Part shown: piece by piece, positions 1 through 6,822 of the stretch
Numbering within the stretch: the first letter of the stretch is position 1
Layout: each line of letters starts with the position of its first letter
From: Bacillota bacterium
GTDB lineage: Bacteria > Bacillota_E > Sulfobacillia > Sulfobacillales > Sulfobacillaceae
Direction: 5' to 3'
Assembly (NCBI GenBank): GCA_021802375.1
Contig: JAKAAL010000203.1
Span: 1 to 7,116 of the forward strand
DNA length: 7,116 nt
Program-made: the position numbers and the translations under genes
The notes under the pieces: generated by a model
Databases searched by the model: none
What the model saw: only the letters and a program-made list of their open reading frames with translations
Told to the model about the DNA's origin: nothing

Positions 1-356
1 GCAATTTGTGGAAAGAACGAAACCAAGAGAATAAACCCCAGGATAAGAGCTTTCCCCCGAATCGGCATCCGCGCCAATCCATAGGCCGCCATGGCCCCCA
101 CAATCACCGAGATTAGGGTGGCCGAGGCGGCCACAAACATGCTATTCAGTAAAGGTCGCAGAAAATTCGCCACCGCAAAAATGGCTTGATAGTGGACCCA
201 TGTCCACTGGATCGGGAAAAGACTCGAGGTAGGCTGGTTCAACGCGAAACTAGACTCCATAGACGATTTAAACACCCAGTAGAACGGGAACAAAGAGTAC
301 ACGATGATGAGCGTCACCAACGCGGCAAAGCCTACACGCCCATACCAGGATCTCAT
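1..356 (-). CDS. MalG-like sugar ABC transporter permease (3' end outside window)
   Basis: This is the second inner-membrane permease of a CUT1-type carbohydrate importer, which pairs with the MalF-like permease encoded just upstream to form the translocation channel. Only the first 118 residues are present; family members are usually about 275-280 residues, so the EAA loop that docks the ATPase lies outside the window. The visible part begins MRSWYGRVGF, has a first membrane helix leading into PFYWVFKSS, then the family-typical stretch IQWTWVHYQAIF, and a second hydrophobic segment with LLNSMFVAASAT and AAYGLAR. The start ATG at 356-354 overlaps the stop of the preceding permease as ATGA. 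A strong GAGGAGGG ribosome binding site at 372-365 lies 8 bases before it, which fixes this start. Family assignment is firm; the exact sugar is unknown. Confidence 0.9.
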   Translation of the reverse strand, partial: MRSWYGRVGFAALVTLIIVYSLFPFYWVFKSSMESSFALNQPTSSLFPIQWTWVHYQAIFAVANFLRPLLNSMFVAASATLISVIVGAMAAYGLARMPIRGKALILGFILLVSFFPQI

Positions 357-1303
357 GACATGAACCCTCCTCGTTGCCGCAATATCCTCACATAGAGGGC
401 TGCCAAGCCGAGGGCAACAATCGTAATCACGACGGCTACTGCGGCCCCCATGCCAAAGTTCAAGTCCACCAGGTACTTATACCAGTCATAGTAGGCTATG
501 ACCTCGGTACTTTGCCCTGGGCCACCCCCGGTCAGCACATAGACGGCATCAAACACTAACAGCGCACTTAAGGTCCGGAAAATCATGGCGACGAGAATCG
601 CCGGTCGCAAGAGCGGCAAGGTCAACCGACGAAATGCCTGCCAGGCGTTAGCCCCATCAATGCGAGCACTCTCATATATTTCTTGAGGGATGGTTTGGAG
701 CCCGGCTAACAGAAGCAAGGCGATAAAGGGGGTGTTCTTCCACATGTCACTCAAGATAATTGGGACCCATGCCAACGTCGGGGAATTAAACCACACGAGA
801 TTGGCCCCCGGAAGATGAAGTGCATGGAGAGCAAAATCGACAAAGCCAGAGCGCGTATCGAAAAACATGCGCCACAGTAACGCTGCCACCGCCGTGGGAA
901 TCGCCCACGGGATCAAGATGGAGGCACGCACCAACCCCCTTGCCCTAAACTTTTGGTTCACCACGAGGGCTAAGATGAGTCCCACCACAAATTCCAGGCC
1001 CACCGATACCACCATAAAAAACCCGGTACGGGCCATGTCTGCCCAGAAATTCGGATCAGCAAGAATTTGTCGATAGTTAGCCAAGCCGAGGAAATGCTGG
1101 GTCCCCGGCTCGGTTAAGACATCAAAGTGGGTCGACAAAATCAAGTTATAAACCAGCGGATACAGAGAAATTAATGCCAAGATTAGTAACGCTGGCGTCA
1201 CCAACAAATACCCAACCCGTTTTTGTGAAGCCCTATAAGACGGCCTTCTATGGGGCTTCGGAACAGGGGCTGGGGCCGGACGTGCAGCGACCTTAGTTGC
1301 CAT
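353..1303 (-). CDS. MalF-like sugar ABC transporter permease
   Basis: This is a full-length (316 residues) inner-membrane permease of the CUT1 carbohydrate uptake family. A basic, proline-rich cytoplasmic N-terminus (about 1-30) precedes roughly six membrane helices, starting with the one at about 30-55. The ATPase-docking EAA loop is clear at about 208-230: EIYESARIDGANAWQAF followed by LTLP. The LTGGGPGQSTEVIAYYDW stretch at 257-274 is typical of MalF/UgpA-type permeases of the maltose, trehalose and related glucoside systems. The start ATG lies inside the end of the binding-protein gene (11-base overlap) and has only a weak ribosome binding site, so translation probably depends on ribosomes finishing the upstream gene. 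Its stop overlaps the next permease by ATGA. The substrate cannot be read from the sequence; an alpha-glucoside is suggested by the linked debranching-type hydrolase. Confidence 0.93.
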   Translation of the reverse strand: MATKVAARPAPAPVPKPHRRPSYRASQKRVGYLLVTPALLILALISLYPLVYNLILSTHFDVLTEPGTQHFLGLANYRQILADPNFWADMARTGFFMVVSVGLEFVVGLILALVVNQKFRARGLVRASILIPWAIPTAVAALLWRMFFDTRSGFVDFALHALHLPGANLVWFNSPTLAWVPIILSDMWKNTPFIALLLLAGLQTIPQEIYESARIDGANAWQAFRRLTLPLLRPAILVAMIFRTLSALLVFDAVYVLTGGGPGQSTEVIAYYDWYKYLVDLNFGMGAAVAVVITIVALGLAALYVRILRQRGGFMS

Positions 1304-2561
1304 TTTTCAAAATGGCCTGGACGGCCGTTTCTGCCTGATCCAGAGCCTTTTTCGGTGTCAATTGACCAGAATAGGTGGCTGACAAGGCTTCTTGGATCTT
1401 TGCCGAAATTTCAGGATAAAGCGGCGTCACGGGACGTGGCGTAGCGTACTTATACACCGTTTCCTCTTGTTTAAACCACGGGGCGGTCTTCAGCAACGAT
1501 GGGGTGTAAGCGTCGGTGCGTGCCGGTGGGTCTCCCGAGATGAGGGCCCGATGGGTCATGGTCGACGCGGATGTGAGATACTGCACCAACTCCCACGCCT
1601 GCTTGGGATACTTAGTATTCTTATTAATTACCAGGCTGTCGCCTCCCAAAGAGGCCGTCGGTTTCCCGTTTTGTACTGGCGGCGGCACAAAGCCCACTTT
1701 GCCCTTGACGGCCGACCCAGAGGCTTCGGCCAGTGGATAAAGATACGGCCAATTGGTAGCAAATACCGCGTCCCCGGACAAAAACGCCTGTTGCACATTG
1801 CCTTCTTCCCAGGTTGTCGTCGCTTGAGGAGACAGTCCCGTTTTAATCGCATTGTTGAGCCAGGTCAGTGCGGCGATATTCTGCGGAGAATTCAACACAG
1901 GTTTCCCTTGAGCATTTAAGAACGTGCCCCCGAACCCTCCCGATACATCTTGGAATACGGTCACCGCTCCCTCGTACTTATTGCCTTCAAACGCCAATCC
2001 CATTAATTTTGGATTTTTGGCCATTGCGGTCCGGGCATCGCTGATGAGCTGGGCAAAGGTTTTCGGCGGTGTCTTAACCAGATCAGTACGGTAGTACAAT
2101 CCCTCGACATTAATAAACCACGGCATCGCATACAACTTGCCCTGATATTGTCCGGCCTTAACCATTCCCGGGAAAAACGCCGAGAGTTTGGGGTGAAACT
2201 GATTCAACGGCATAATCCATTTGGCGGCCGCGAACGTCGCAGGCCAAATCACATCGGACGTGATGACGTCCGGGGTGGAAGACCCGGAGGTGAAGTCCGT
2301 CACCAGTGACTGATAGGCATTATTCGATGAAGCCGATAGGGTTTCAATCTTCACGTGAATGTGAGGATGAATTTTCTCAAACGCGGTTACCGCTGCACTC
2401 GTCGCTTGGGCTTCGGTACCAAGACCTTGGGTCGCAAACACCAGCGTCACATTTTTTCCTTGCGCACTAGCCGTCGATCCGCACCCGGCTAATGTGGTCG
2501 CCAATAGCGCGGCACTCAGGACTCCCATGCCGCTCTTACGAAACTTCGTTAAGTCGCGCAC
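1293..2561 (-). CDS. Sugar-binding lipoprotein of CUT1 ABC transporter (family 1 solute-binding protein)
   Basis: This is the extracytoplasmic receptor that captures sugar and delivers it to the two permeases encoded downstream. The 422-residue protein has a basic N-terminus, a hydrophobic core, and a lipobox TLAGC with the lipidated cysteine at residue 27, so it should be anchored to the outer face of the membrane. The mature part has MalE-like features: VTAFEKIHPHIHVKIE (58-73), the GKLYAMPWFINVEGLYYRTD segment (141-160), WEEGNVQQAFLSGDAVFATN (251-270), and GGDSLVINKNTKYPKQAWEL (306-325). The C-terminal PRPVTPLYPEIS (375-386) resembles the trehalose/maltose-type branch, but this is only suggestive. 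The start is GTG at 2561-2559, chosen because GGAGG at 2573-2569 is 7 bases upstream and because it gives a compact signal peptide. It is the first gene of the operon and faces a divergent LacI-hydrolase fusion gene. Confidence 0.94.
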   Translation of the reverse strand: MRDLTKFRKSGMGVLSAALLATTLAGCGSTASAQGKNVTLVFATQGLGTEAQATSAAVTAFEKIHPHIHVKIETLSASSNNAYQSLVTDFTSGSSTPDVITSDVIWPATFAAAKWIMPLNQFHPKLSAFFPGMVKAGQYQGKLYAMPWFINVEGLYYRTDLVKTPPKTFAQLISDARTAMAKNPKLMGLAFEGNKYEGAVTVFQDVSGGFGGTFLNAQGKPVLNSPQNIAALTWLNNAIKTGLSPQATTTWEEGNVQQAFLSGDAVFATNWPYLYPLAEASGSAVKGKVGFVPPPVQNGKPTASLGGDSLVINKNTKYPKQAWELVQYLTSASTMTHRALISGDPPARTDAYTPSLLKTAPWFKQEETVYKYATPRPVTPLYPEISAKIQEALSATYSGQLTPKKALDQAETAVQAILKNGN

Positions 2562-2566
2562 GATTT

Positions 2567-2576
2567 ATCCTCCCTT
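2567..2576 (-). promoter_or_regulatory. Ribosome binding site fixing the GTG start of the binding protein
   Basis: Read on the minus strand, AAGGGAGGAT sits 7 bases (GGAGG to start) before the GTG at 2561. The first in-frame ATG lies 11 codons further in, would cut into the signal peptide, and has no such site, so this element decides the start. Confidence 0.8.
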
Positions 2577-2755
2577 AGAGTCATACATCCAACGGTTAAT
2601 TCCCCCGGTCAAAAAATCCACTGCATGCCACAGCATCAACAGATCGGTCGTCGAATCACTGGTGCGGGAATCAGCAGGAAAGATCGCAGTGTGGACACGT
2701 GGAGTATGTTCCCGACATCAATATAATTCGAGTGCCCAGTAGAAATTCTAGCCAT

Positions 2756-2784
2756 AGTATGTCATATTATTCTCATTAATTCAA
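2756..2784 (-). promoter_or_regulatory. Probable promoter of the sugar transporter operon
   Basis: On the minus strand there is a -35-like TTGAAT (2784-2779), a 17-base spacer, and a -10-like CATACT (2761-2756). Each box matches the housekeeping consensus at four of six positions. Transcription would start near 2749, leaving a leader of about 190 bases before the GTG start. The -35 box lies inside the left operator (2781-2792), so a bound LacI-type repressor would block RNA polymerase. A -10-like TATTAT at 2765-2770 on the plus strand could serve the divergent fusion gene, but I see no good -35 for it. Confidence 0.45.
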
Positions 2785-2792
2785 ACGTTTCA
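2781..2792. promoter_or_regulatory. LacI-type operator 1 (TCAAACGTTTCA)
   Basis: The site is an imperfect palindrome around a central CG, with AAACGTTT perfect and the outer T and A also symmetric. This is the style bound by LacI-family proteins (compare the TGAAAnCGnTTTCA class). It overlaps the -35 box of the likely transporter promoter and is 36 bases before the start codon of the LacI fusion gene. Confidence 0.65.
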
Positions 2793-2793
2793 C

Positions 2794-2805
2794 TGAATCG
2801 TTTCA
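2794..2805. promoter_or_regulatory. LacI-type operator 2 (TGAATCGTTTCA)
   Basis: This is a second CG-centred palindrome, TGAA-T/C-G-TTTCA, with one mismatched pair. Its centre is 13 bases from that of operator 1, and the nine bases CGTTTCACT are repeated exactly in both (2786-2794 and 2799-2807). It lies between operator 1 and the ribosome binding site of the fusion gene, consistent with autorepression. Confidence 0.65.
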
Positions 2806-2815
2806 CTAAATTCCT

Positions 2816-2821
2816 GGAGGG
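2816..2821 (+). promoter_or_regulatory. Ribosome binding site of the LacI-hydrolase fusion gene
   Basis: GGAGGG followed by TGATCC places the Shine-Dalgarno core 6-7 bases before ATG 2828. It supports this start and efficient translation of the fusion from its repressor end. Confidence 0.8.
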
Positions 2822-2827
2822 TGATCC

Positions 2828-5800
2828 ATGTCCACCGAACCCGGACCTGTTGGCATTGCGGATGTGGCAAAGTTGGCGGGCGTATCGCCCTCGACGGTAT
2901 CCTATGTATTGAATAATCGGGGCAATATTTCTAAAGCCACCGCGGATCGCGTACGTCAAGCCGCGGAAGCCCTGCAATATGTGCCCAATGCTCGGGCCAG
3001 GACGTTAGTGCGCGGAGTCTCCGATACCATCGGAGTGTTGCTGCCTGAGGCATTGGCCGCCGATGCTTTCCCGTCGGCACTCTTATCCGGCCTGATGGCG
3101 GCCACGATCGATCACCACCATCACCTTATGCTGCTGTCTCCGCCCGAGGAATCTTCTCTGTCGTATGTGAAGACTTTGGTCCGGTCCCGGCGGGTCGATG
3201 GCATTATCCTGTTAGATGATCCCGACGAGATTATTCAACGCGAATTGTCTTCTCCAGACGGAGTCCCCGTTGTCGTCTATGGATCTCCCTTCGAAGGCGC
3301 CGTGTCTTATACCACCGAATGGGCTATAGATGCCAAGACTGCCATTCATTACTTAATGACTCTCGGTCACCAACATATCTTCTATCTCCATGATGTGCAT
3401 CAATCCGATAGCAGGCGTGACGCGATCGAACAGGTCATGCAAGAACTTGAGGTCCAAGGATTCACTCTGGCTCTTGATCCTAGCCGACCCGAAGCCTATG
3501 AAGATATCGCTCGGATGACATCCCCCGCTAGCTATCGCCCCAGCGCATTGTTAACGGATTCTCTGGTCTTAGCGGAAATGGCTCTCACCTGGTGCCAAAC
3601 CGAAGGGGTGCACGTCCCGCGCCAAATGTCTATCCTGGCCCTCGATCTGGGTTGGCGTCGGCCCCCAATGACGCGCTCGTTAACCACGGTGTCCCCCAAT
3701 CTTCGGCAAATCGGGTACGCTCTGGCGGCGGGACTCATCGAGGCGATTGCGGGAAATCGGCGCACGCCGATAGTTTTACCTGGCGAATTGCAAATTCGCG
3801 ACTCAACCGGAATCCCCGCTATGTATCTCACACCTCGGACCGACCCAGCCGAACCGGTATTGAAGTCGGGGCACACCTTTGCCATTTTCTCACCCGATGG
3901 CAACATCAACACGACCTTAAGCCGGCAGGGCATCTATCTACACGACACCCGGATGCTCTCACAGTATCGGTGGCACACCGATCAGGACGATCCCTTGATC
4001 CCTGTGTACCAGAACACAGGTCCTAACCACATGGAGTTTACCTATGTGATCCAACACACGGGATTAACCCGCATCATTCAACGCACTGTGACCCTGTATT
4101 CGGATCGTTTAGAAGATCGGTGGCACTGGCGCCATTATGGCGCCACCGAGCCATGGATTCTGTCAACCGGATTCGATGCCGACTTTGTCGATATCTTTGC
4201 TCTTCGGGGGTCCACGAACGGACAGCGAGGACGTGTTGAACGCGCCGCCACCCCCGATGGCATGCGCTTTCTTTATCCGGGATTAGATGGTGTGACCCGG
4301 TCCGTCATCGTCTCGGCGTCATTAGCACCCACTCAGAAGAATCCCGGACGCTGGACCTGGGCTATCTCGCCCGAATCCGCTCAAGGAGAACTCGTGATGT
4401 CCATACGGTGGGAGAATCCCGTGCCAGATATTCTATCCAGCGCGATTTCGGCCGAAATCTCCATCCCCCACTTTGACCTCCAACACGATCCGTGGAACCG
4501 TGTAGTACACCGTTCCCAAGCCGACTTTTCCTTACTGCTCACCGACTTTGGTAAAGGTTCCGTCCCCATGGCGGGTTTACCCTGGTTTGGCACCCTCTTT
4601 GGGCGTGATGCTATCTTGTCGGCCTATGCCTGGCTCACGTGGCAACCCCAGATCGCGCGGAACGTCCTCTATACCTTAGCCCACTATCAAGGCACGAAGA
4701 CCGATCCCACTCGAGAAGAAGAACCCGGTAAGATCGTCCACGAACTGCGTTGGGGCGAAATGGCGCGGTCGGATCAAGTCCCCTTTTCGCGCTATTATGG
4801 GTCGGCAGACGTGACACCGCTCTTTTTGATGTTGCTGATCGACACCTGGCAGCGAACCGATGACCAGACGATGATGGACGATCTGTGGCCCCACGCAGAA
4901 AAGGCCCTGACCTGGCTCTTGTCCCAACAAAATCCAACGACCCATCTCTTTAGCTTTGTGCCCCAATCTCATCAGGGACTCGCCATACAATCCTGGAAAG
5001 ATTCTTTTGATTCCATGGTCTATCACGACGGGCACCATGCAAAAGCGCCGTTGGCGGTCGCCGAAATTCAGGGCTATGCCTATAACGCGCTGCGCAGCAT
5101 GGCGCATTATTATCGACACCAAGAAGATGCCCACACAGCACGGCGTCTCGAAGCTCGGGCTGGCCAACTGAAAAAAGCCTTTCACCAACACTTTTACCTA
5201 GAGCACGAAGAATATTACGCCTTGGCGCTCGATCAGTGGGGACACCCCTTAGACGTCATCACGTCGGATCCCGGTCATTGCCTCTGGACCGAGATTATCG
5301 ACAAAGACCATCAACCAAAAGTGGCTGAGACTCTTATGCAACCGGGATTGTTTTCGGGGTGGGGAATTCGGACCTTGAGCGCCCATGAGGTGGCTTACGA
5401 CCCTTTTAGTTACCACCGGGGTAGTGTCTGGCCTCACGACACCGCCGTAGTGGCCGCTGGACTTTCCCGTAGCGGGCATCGAAACAAGGCCAAAGCACTC
5501 GCGCACGCGTTATTCCACGCTGCCAGCCTAATGCCGCATCACCGACTGCCCGAACTCTTTTCTGGAGATCCGGCCCCGAACGGCCCGCTTCCCTATCCGG
5601 AGGCCTGCTCTCCGCAGGCCTGGTCGGCTAGCGCTCCTTTATGGTTGCTATCAGTCCTGATCGGAATCGAAATTGATGCCGTATCGCGCACTATCCACGT
5701 TCATCATGATACGGACGATAGTGCCCTCAATGGCACCATCGCCCATATCCCCATCGGAGAACAAGAAATGACGATATTACTTGATCAAGGGAACCCGAAA

Positions 5801-5848
5801 TTCTTCGATCTACCCTTCGGATGGAAGGTACGCTTGCATCAAAGTTAA
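2828..5848 (+). CDS. LacI-family regulator fused to glycogen-debranching-type glycoside hydrolase
   Basis: One uninterrupted 1006-residue frame joins two complete proteins. Residues 1-62 form a LacI DNA-binding head: helix-turn-helix GIADVAKLAGVSPSTVSYVL (9-28), then hinge YVPNARARTL (51-60). Residues about 66-330 are a periplasmic-binding-protein-like sugar sensor with DGIILLDD (124-131), VPRQMSILALD (263-273) and TTVSPNLRQIGYALA (286-300); a normal LacI protein ends at about this point. After a short linker (about 331-345) comes a debranching-enzyme N-terminal domain with LHDTRMLSQYRW (371-382) and DIFALRG (455-461). It is followed by an (alpha/alpha)6 catalytic region with GLPWFGTLFGRDAILS (583-598), EEPGKIVHELRWGEMA (631-646), YYGSADVTPLFLMLL (656-670), WKDSFDS (723-729), YHRGSVWPHD (862-871) and RLPELFSG (906-913). 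D725 and E909 are candidate catalytic acids, by analogy only. The hydrolase part (about 660 residues) matches the length of stand-alone relatives. There is no signal peptide, so it acts in the cytoplasm on imported oligosaccharide, probably an alpha-glucan or alpha-glucoside. It is divergent from the transporter and probably represses it and itself. Confidence 0.9.
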   Translation: MSTEPGPVGIADVAKLAGVSPSTVSYVLNNRGNISKATADRVRQAAEALQYVPNARARTLVRGVSDTIGVLLPEALAADAFPSALLSGLMAATIDHHHHLMLLSPPEESSLSYVKTLVRSRRVDGIILLDDPDEIIQRELSSPDGVPVVVYGSPFEGAVSYTTEWAIDAKTAIHYLMTLGHQHIFYLHDVHQSDSRRDAIEQVMQELEVQGFTLALDPSRPEAYEDIARMTSPASYRPSALLTDSLVLAEMALTWCQTEGVHVPRQMSILALDLGWRRPPMTRSLTTVSPNLRQIGYALAAGLIEAIAGNRRTPIVLPGELQIRDSTGIPAMYLTPRTDPAEPVLKSGHTFAIFSPDGNINTTLSRQGIYLHDTRMLSQYRWHTDQDDPLIPVYQNTGPNHMEFTYVIQHTGLTRIIQRTVTLYSDRLEDRWHWRHYGATEPWILSTGFDADFVDIFALRGSTNGQRGRVERAATPDGMRFLYPGLDGVTRSVIVSASLAPTQKNPGRWTWAISPESAQGELVMSIRWENPVPDILSSAISAEISIPHFDLQHDPWNRVVHRSQADFSLLLTDFGKGSVPMAGLPWFGTLFGRDAILSAYAWLTWQPQIARNVLYTLAHYQGTKTDPTREEEPGKIVHELRWGEMARSDQVPFSRYYGSADVTPLFLMLLIDTWQRTDDQTMMDDLWPHAEKALTWLLSQQNPTTHLFSFVPQSHQGLAIQSWKDSFDSMVYHDGHHAKAPLAVAEIQGYAYNALRSMAHYYRHQEDAHTARRLEARAGQLKKAFHQHFYLEHEEYYALALDQWGHPLDVITSDPGHCLWTEIIDKDHQPKVAETLMQPGLFSGWGIRTLSAHEVAYDPFSYHRGSVWPHDTAVVAAGLSRSGHRNKAKALAHALFHAASLMPHHRLPELFSGDPAPNGPLPYPEACSPQAWSASAPLWLLSVLIGIEIDAVSRTIHVHHDTDDSALNGTIAHIPIGEQEMTILLDQGNPKFFDLPFGWKVRLHQS

Positions 5849-6015
5849 AAATACATAGGGTAACAGGCTTGGGGTATCGACGATAGCTTCTTGGGCTAGT
5901 GGCTAGTGCGCAAGATATTGGGCTATTTGCAAAATGTGGTTGAATGAGCAACAACCGTACTGGGCGGAGTTGTATCCGTTCTGTGCAATATAGGGTGGAA
6001 TTACTACTTGAGACT

Positions 6016-6021
6016 AAGGGG
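6016..6021 (+). promoter_or_regulatory. Ribosome binding site before the recombinase-remnant frame
   Basis: AAGGGG lies 8 bases before ATG 6030. It favours that ATG over the in-frame GTG at 6024, and belongs to the head segment that precedes the recombinase part. Confidence 0.5.
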
Positions 6022-6029
6022 CGGTGGGG

Positions 6030-6170
6030 ATGTCGCCCGATGAGGTCTTCGTGATGCTACTCGTGATGCAACTGTTACAAGAAGACCGTCACCAGGCGAC
6101 CCAAGCGGTGTTAGAGAAGTTGCCTTGGAAGTATCGGAAGGCGGTGATGCGGGAATGGGTGCTTCCGGCG
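6030..6170 (+). other. Head segment of unknown origin joined to the integrase remnant
   Basis: The first about 45 codons (MSPDEVFVMLLVMQLLQE, then KLPWKYRKAVMREW) have their own good ribosome binding site and an amphipathic, protein-like composition. They do not resemble the usual helical core-binding domain of integrases. After about 6158 the -1 frame reads a plausible coding text, with GLWRRLHAKVLGSPVWPAF, up to a stop at 6242. The head may be a small separate gene of about 70 codons that has suffered a frameshift. I do not recognise its family. Confidence 0.35.
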
Positions 6171-6764
6171 GGGCGCCTGGATTGTGGCGTCGACTGCACG
6201 CTAAGGTCCTGGGTTCCCCGGTGTGGCCGGCGTTTCATGGGTAGGCCCAATTGGTGCCCCCACCCCGCAAGCGCCCTCCCGCTGCCAATGCGGAGATCAC
6301 CGCCGACGATGTGTACTGGTCCTAAAAGTCCAGGAGGTCACCCCCCGATGCTGTTGTCCGACGCCATCTCCCGCTATGTTCAACTGCTGTTGGACACGGG
6401 TTTGCGGCTCAATGAGATTCTCTCGCTGCCTCTGCCCGATATCCGCGTGGACCAGCAGCTCCTGATTATCCGCCATGGGAAGAATGACAAGGACCGAATG
6501 ATACCGCTCACGGCAGTCCGGTCCCAGCATGTAACAGACTATATCGAGCCGGTGCGCCCGTCCTTAGTGCAACCCACATCACCCCCCAAATCTCTTTCTC
6601 TCGGAGTTCTGGCGACCTCTCCATCCCTGCACCATTCGGGATATGATGCGGCTCTTAGCCCAGGTGACACCGTGATTCAGGAACTCATGGGCCACGCGAA
6701 TATTCAGACCACGGCCCGGTATGTGGGGATTGCCGGGAAAGAGATGCGGGCGGCGATTGAGTAA
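6030..6764 (+). pseudogene. Degenerate tyrosine recombinase/integrase remnant
   Basis: The open frame of about 244 codons contains pieces of a phage-type integrase catalytic domain. Counting from ATG 6030, these are YVQLLLDTGLRLNEILSLPL (116-135, Arg I at nt 6405-6407), IIRHGKNDKDRMIPL with the conserved Lys, and IQELMGHANIQTTARYVG with the nucleophile Tyr at nt 6720-6722. Between the last two, the frame reads nonsense (about 6570-6671). The +1 frame there reads LFLSEFWRPL and then IRDMMRLLAQVTP before a stop at 6673, which is the expected integrase text. The frame therefore slips near 6570. The piece after VTP, which should carry the His-x-x-Arg box, is missing, and the text jumps straight to VIQELMGH. 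Further upstream another frame reads NAEITADDVYW before a stop at 6323, again integrase-like. The enzyme should be inactive. An annotation pipeline might call this an intact integrase. Confidence 0.75.
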
Positions 6765-6787
6765 CTAAATTGAGCGCAAAAGCAAGA

Positions 6788-6805
6788 ACCGCCCCGAAGG
6801 GCGGT
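6788..6805 (-). terminator. Intrinsic terminator of the Ig-like protein gene
   Basis: Perfect 7-base arms ACCGCCC and GGGCGGT enclose a four-base loop. On the minus strand the loop reads TTCG closed by C-G, the very stable UUCG type, and is followed by the T-rich TCTTGCTTTT. It begins 17 bases after the stop of the minus-strand gene. On the plus strand the trailing CTTCT is a weaker tail, so it may also stop transcripts coming from the integrase remnant. Confidence 0.8.
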
Positions 6806-6822
6806 CTTCTCGCTCACGTGAA

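Noticed and set aside
1392..1919. Plus-strand frame of 175 codons inside the binding-protein gene
   Set aside because: It is antisense to a clear binding protein and its arginine-rich text has no recognisable domain.
2611..2636. Hairpin ATGC-CACA-GCAT plus a six-T run in the transporter leader, as a possible attenuator
   Set aside because: The stem is only four pairs and lies eight bases from the T run, too weak for an intrinsic terminator.
2762..2977. Minus-strand frame of 71 codons across the fusion gene start
   Set aside because: It lies antisense to the helix-turn-helix coding sequence, has no ribosome binding site and shows no family features.
3821..3823. Separate start for the hydrolase half at an internal ATG
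   Set aside because: No Shine-Dalgarno sequence precedes it and the upstream frame continues without a break, so a single fusion protein is preferred.
4676..5191. Minus-strand frame of 171 codons inside the hydrolase
   Set aside because: It is the antisense shadow of strongly conserved hydrolase motifs; long antisense frames are expected from this codon use.
5849..5935. Terminator after the LacI-hydrolase gene
   Set aside because: The only symmetric piece (TATCGACGATA) leaves no room for a loop, and no T run follows.
6223..6465. Plus-strand frame of 80 codons over the integrase remnant
   Set aside because: Its cysteine-rich text is the wrong frame of the segment that encodes the TGLR integrase motif.
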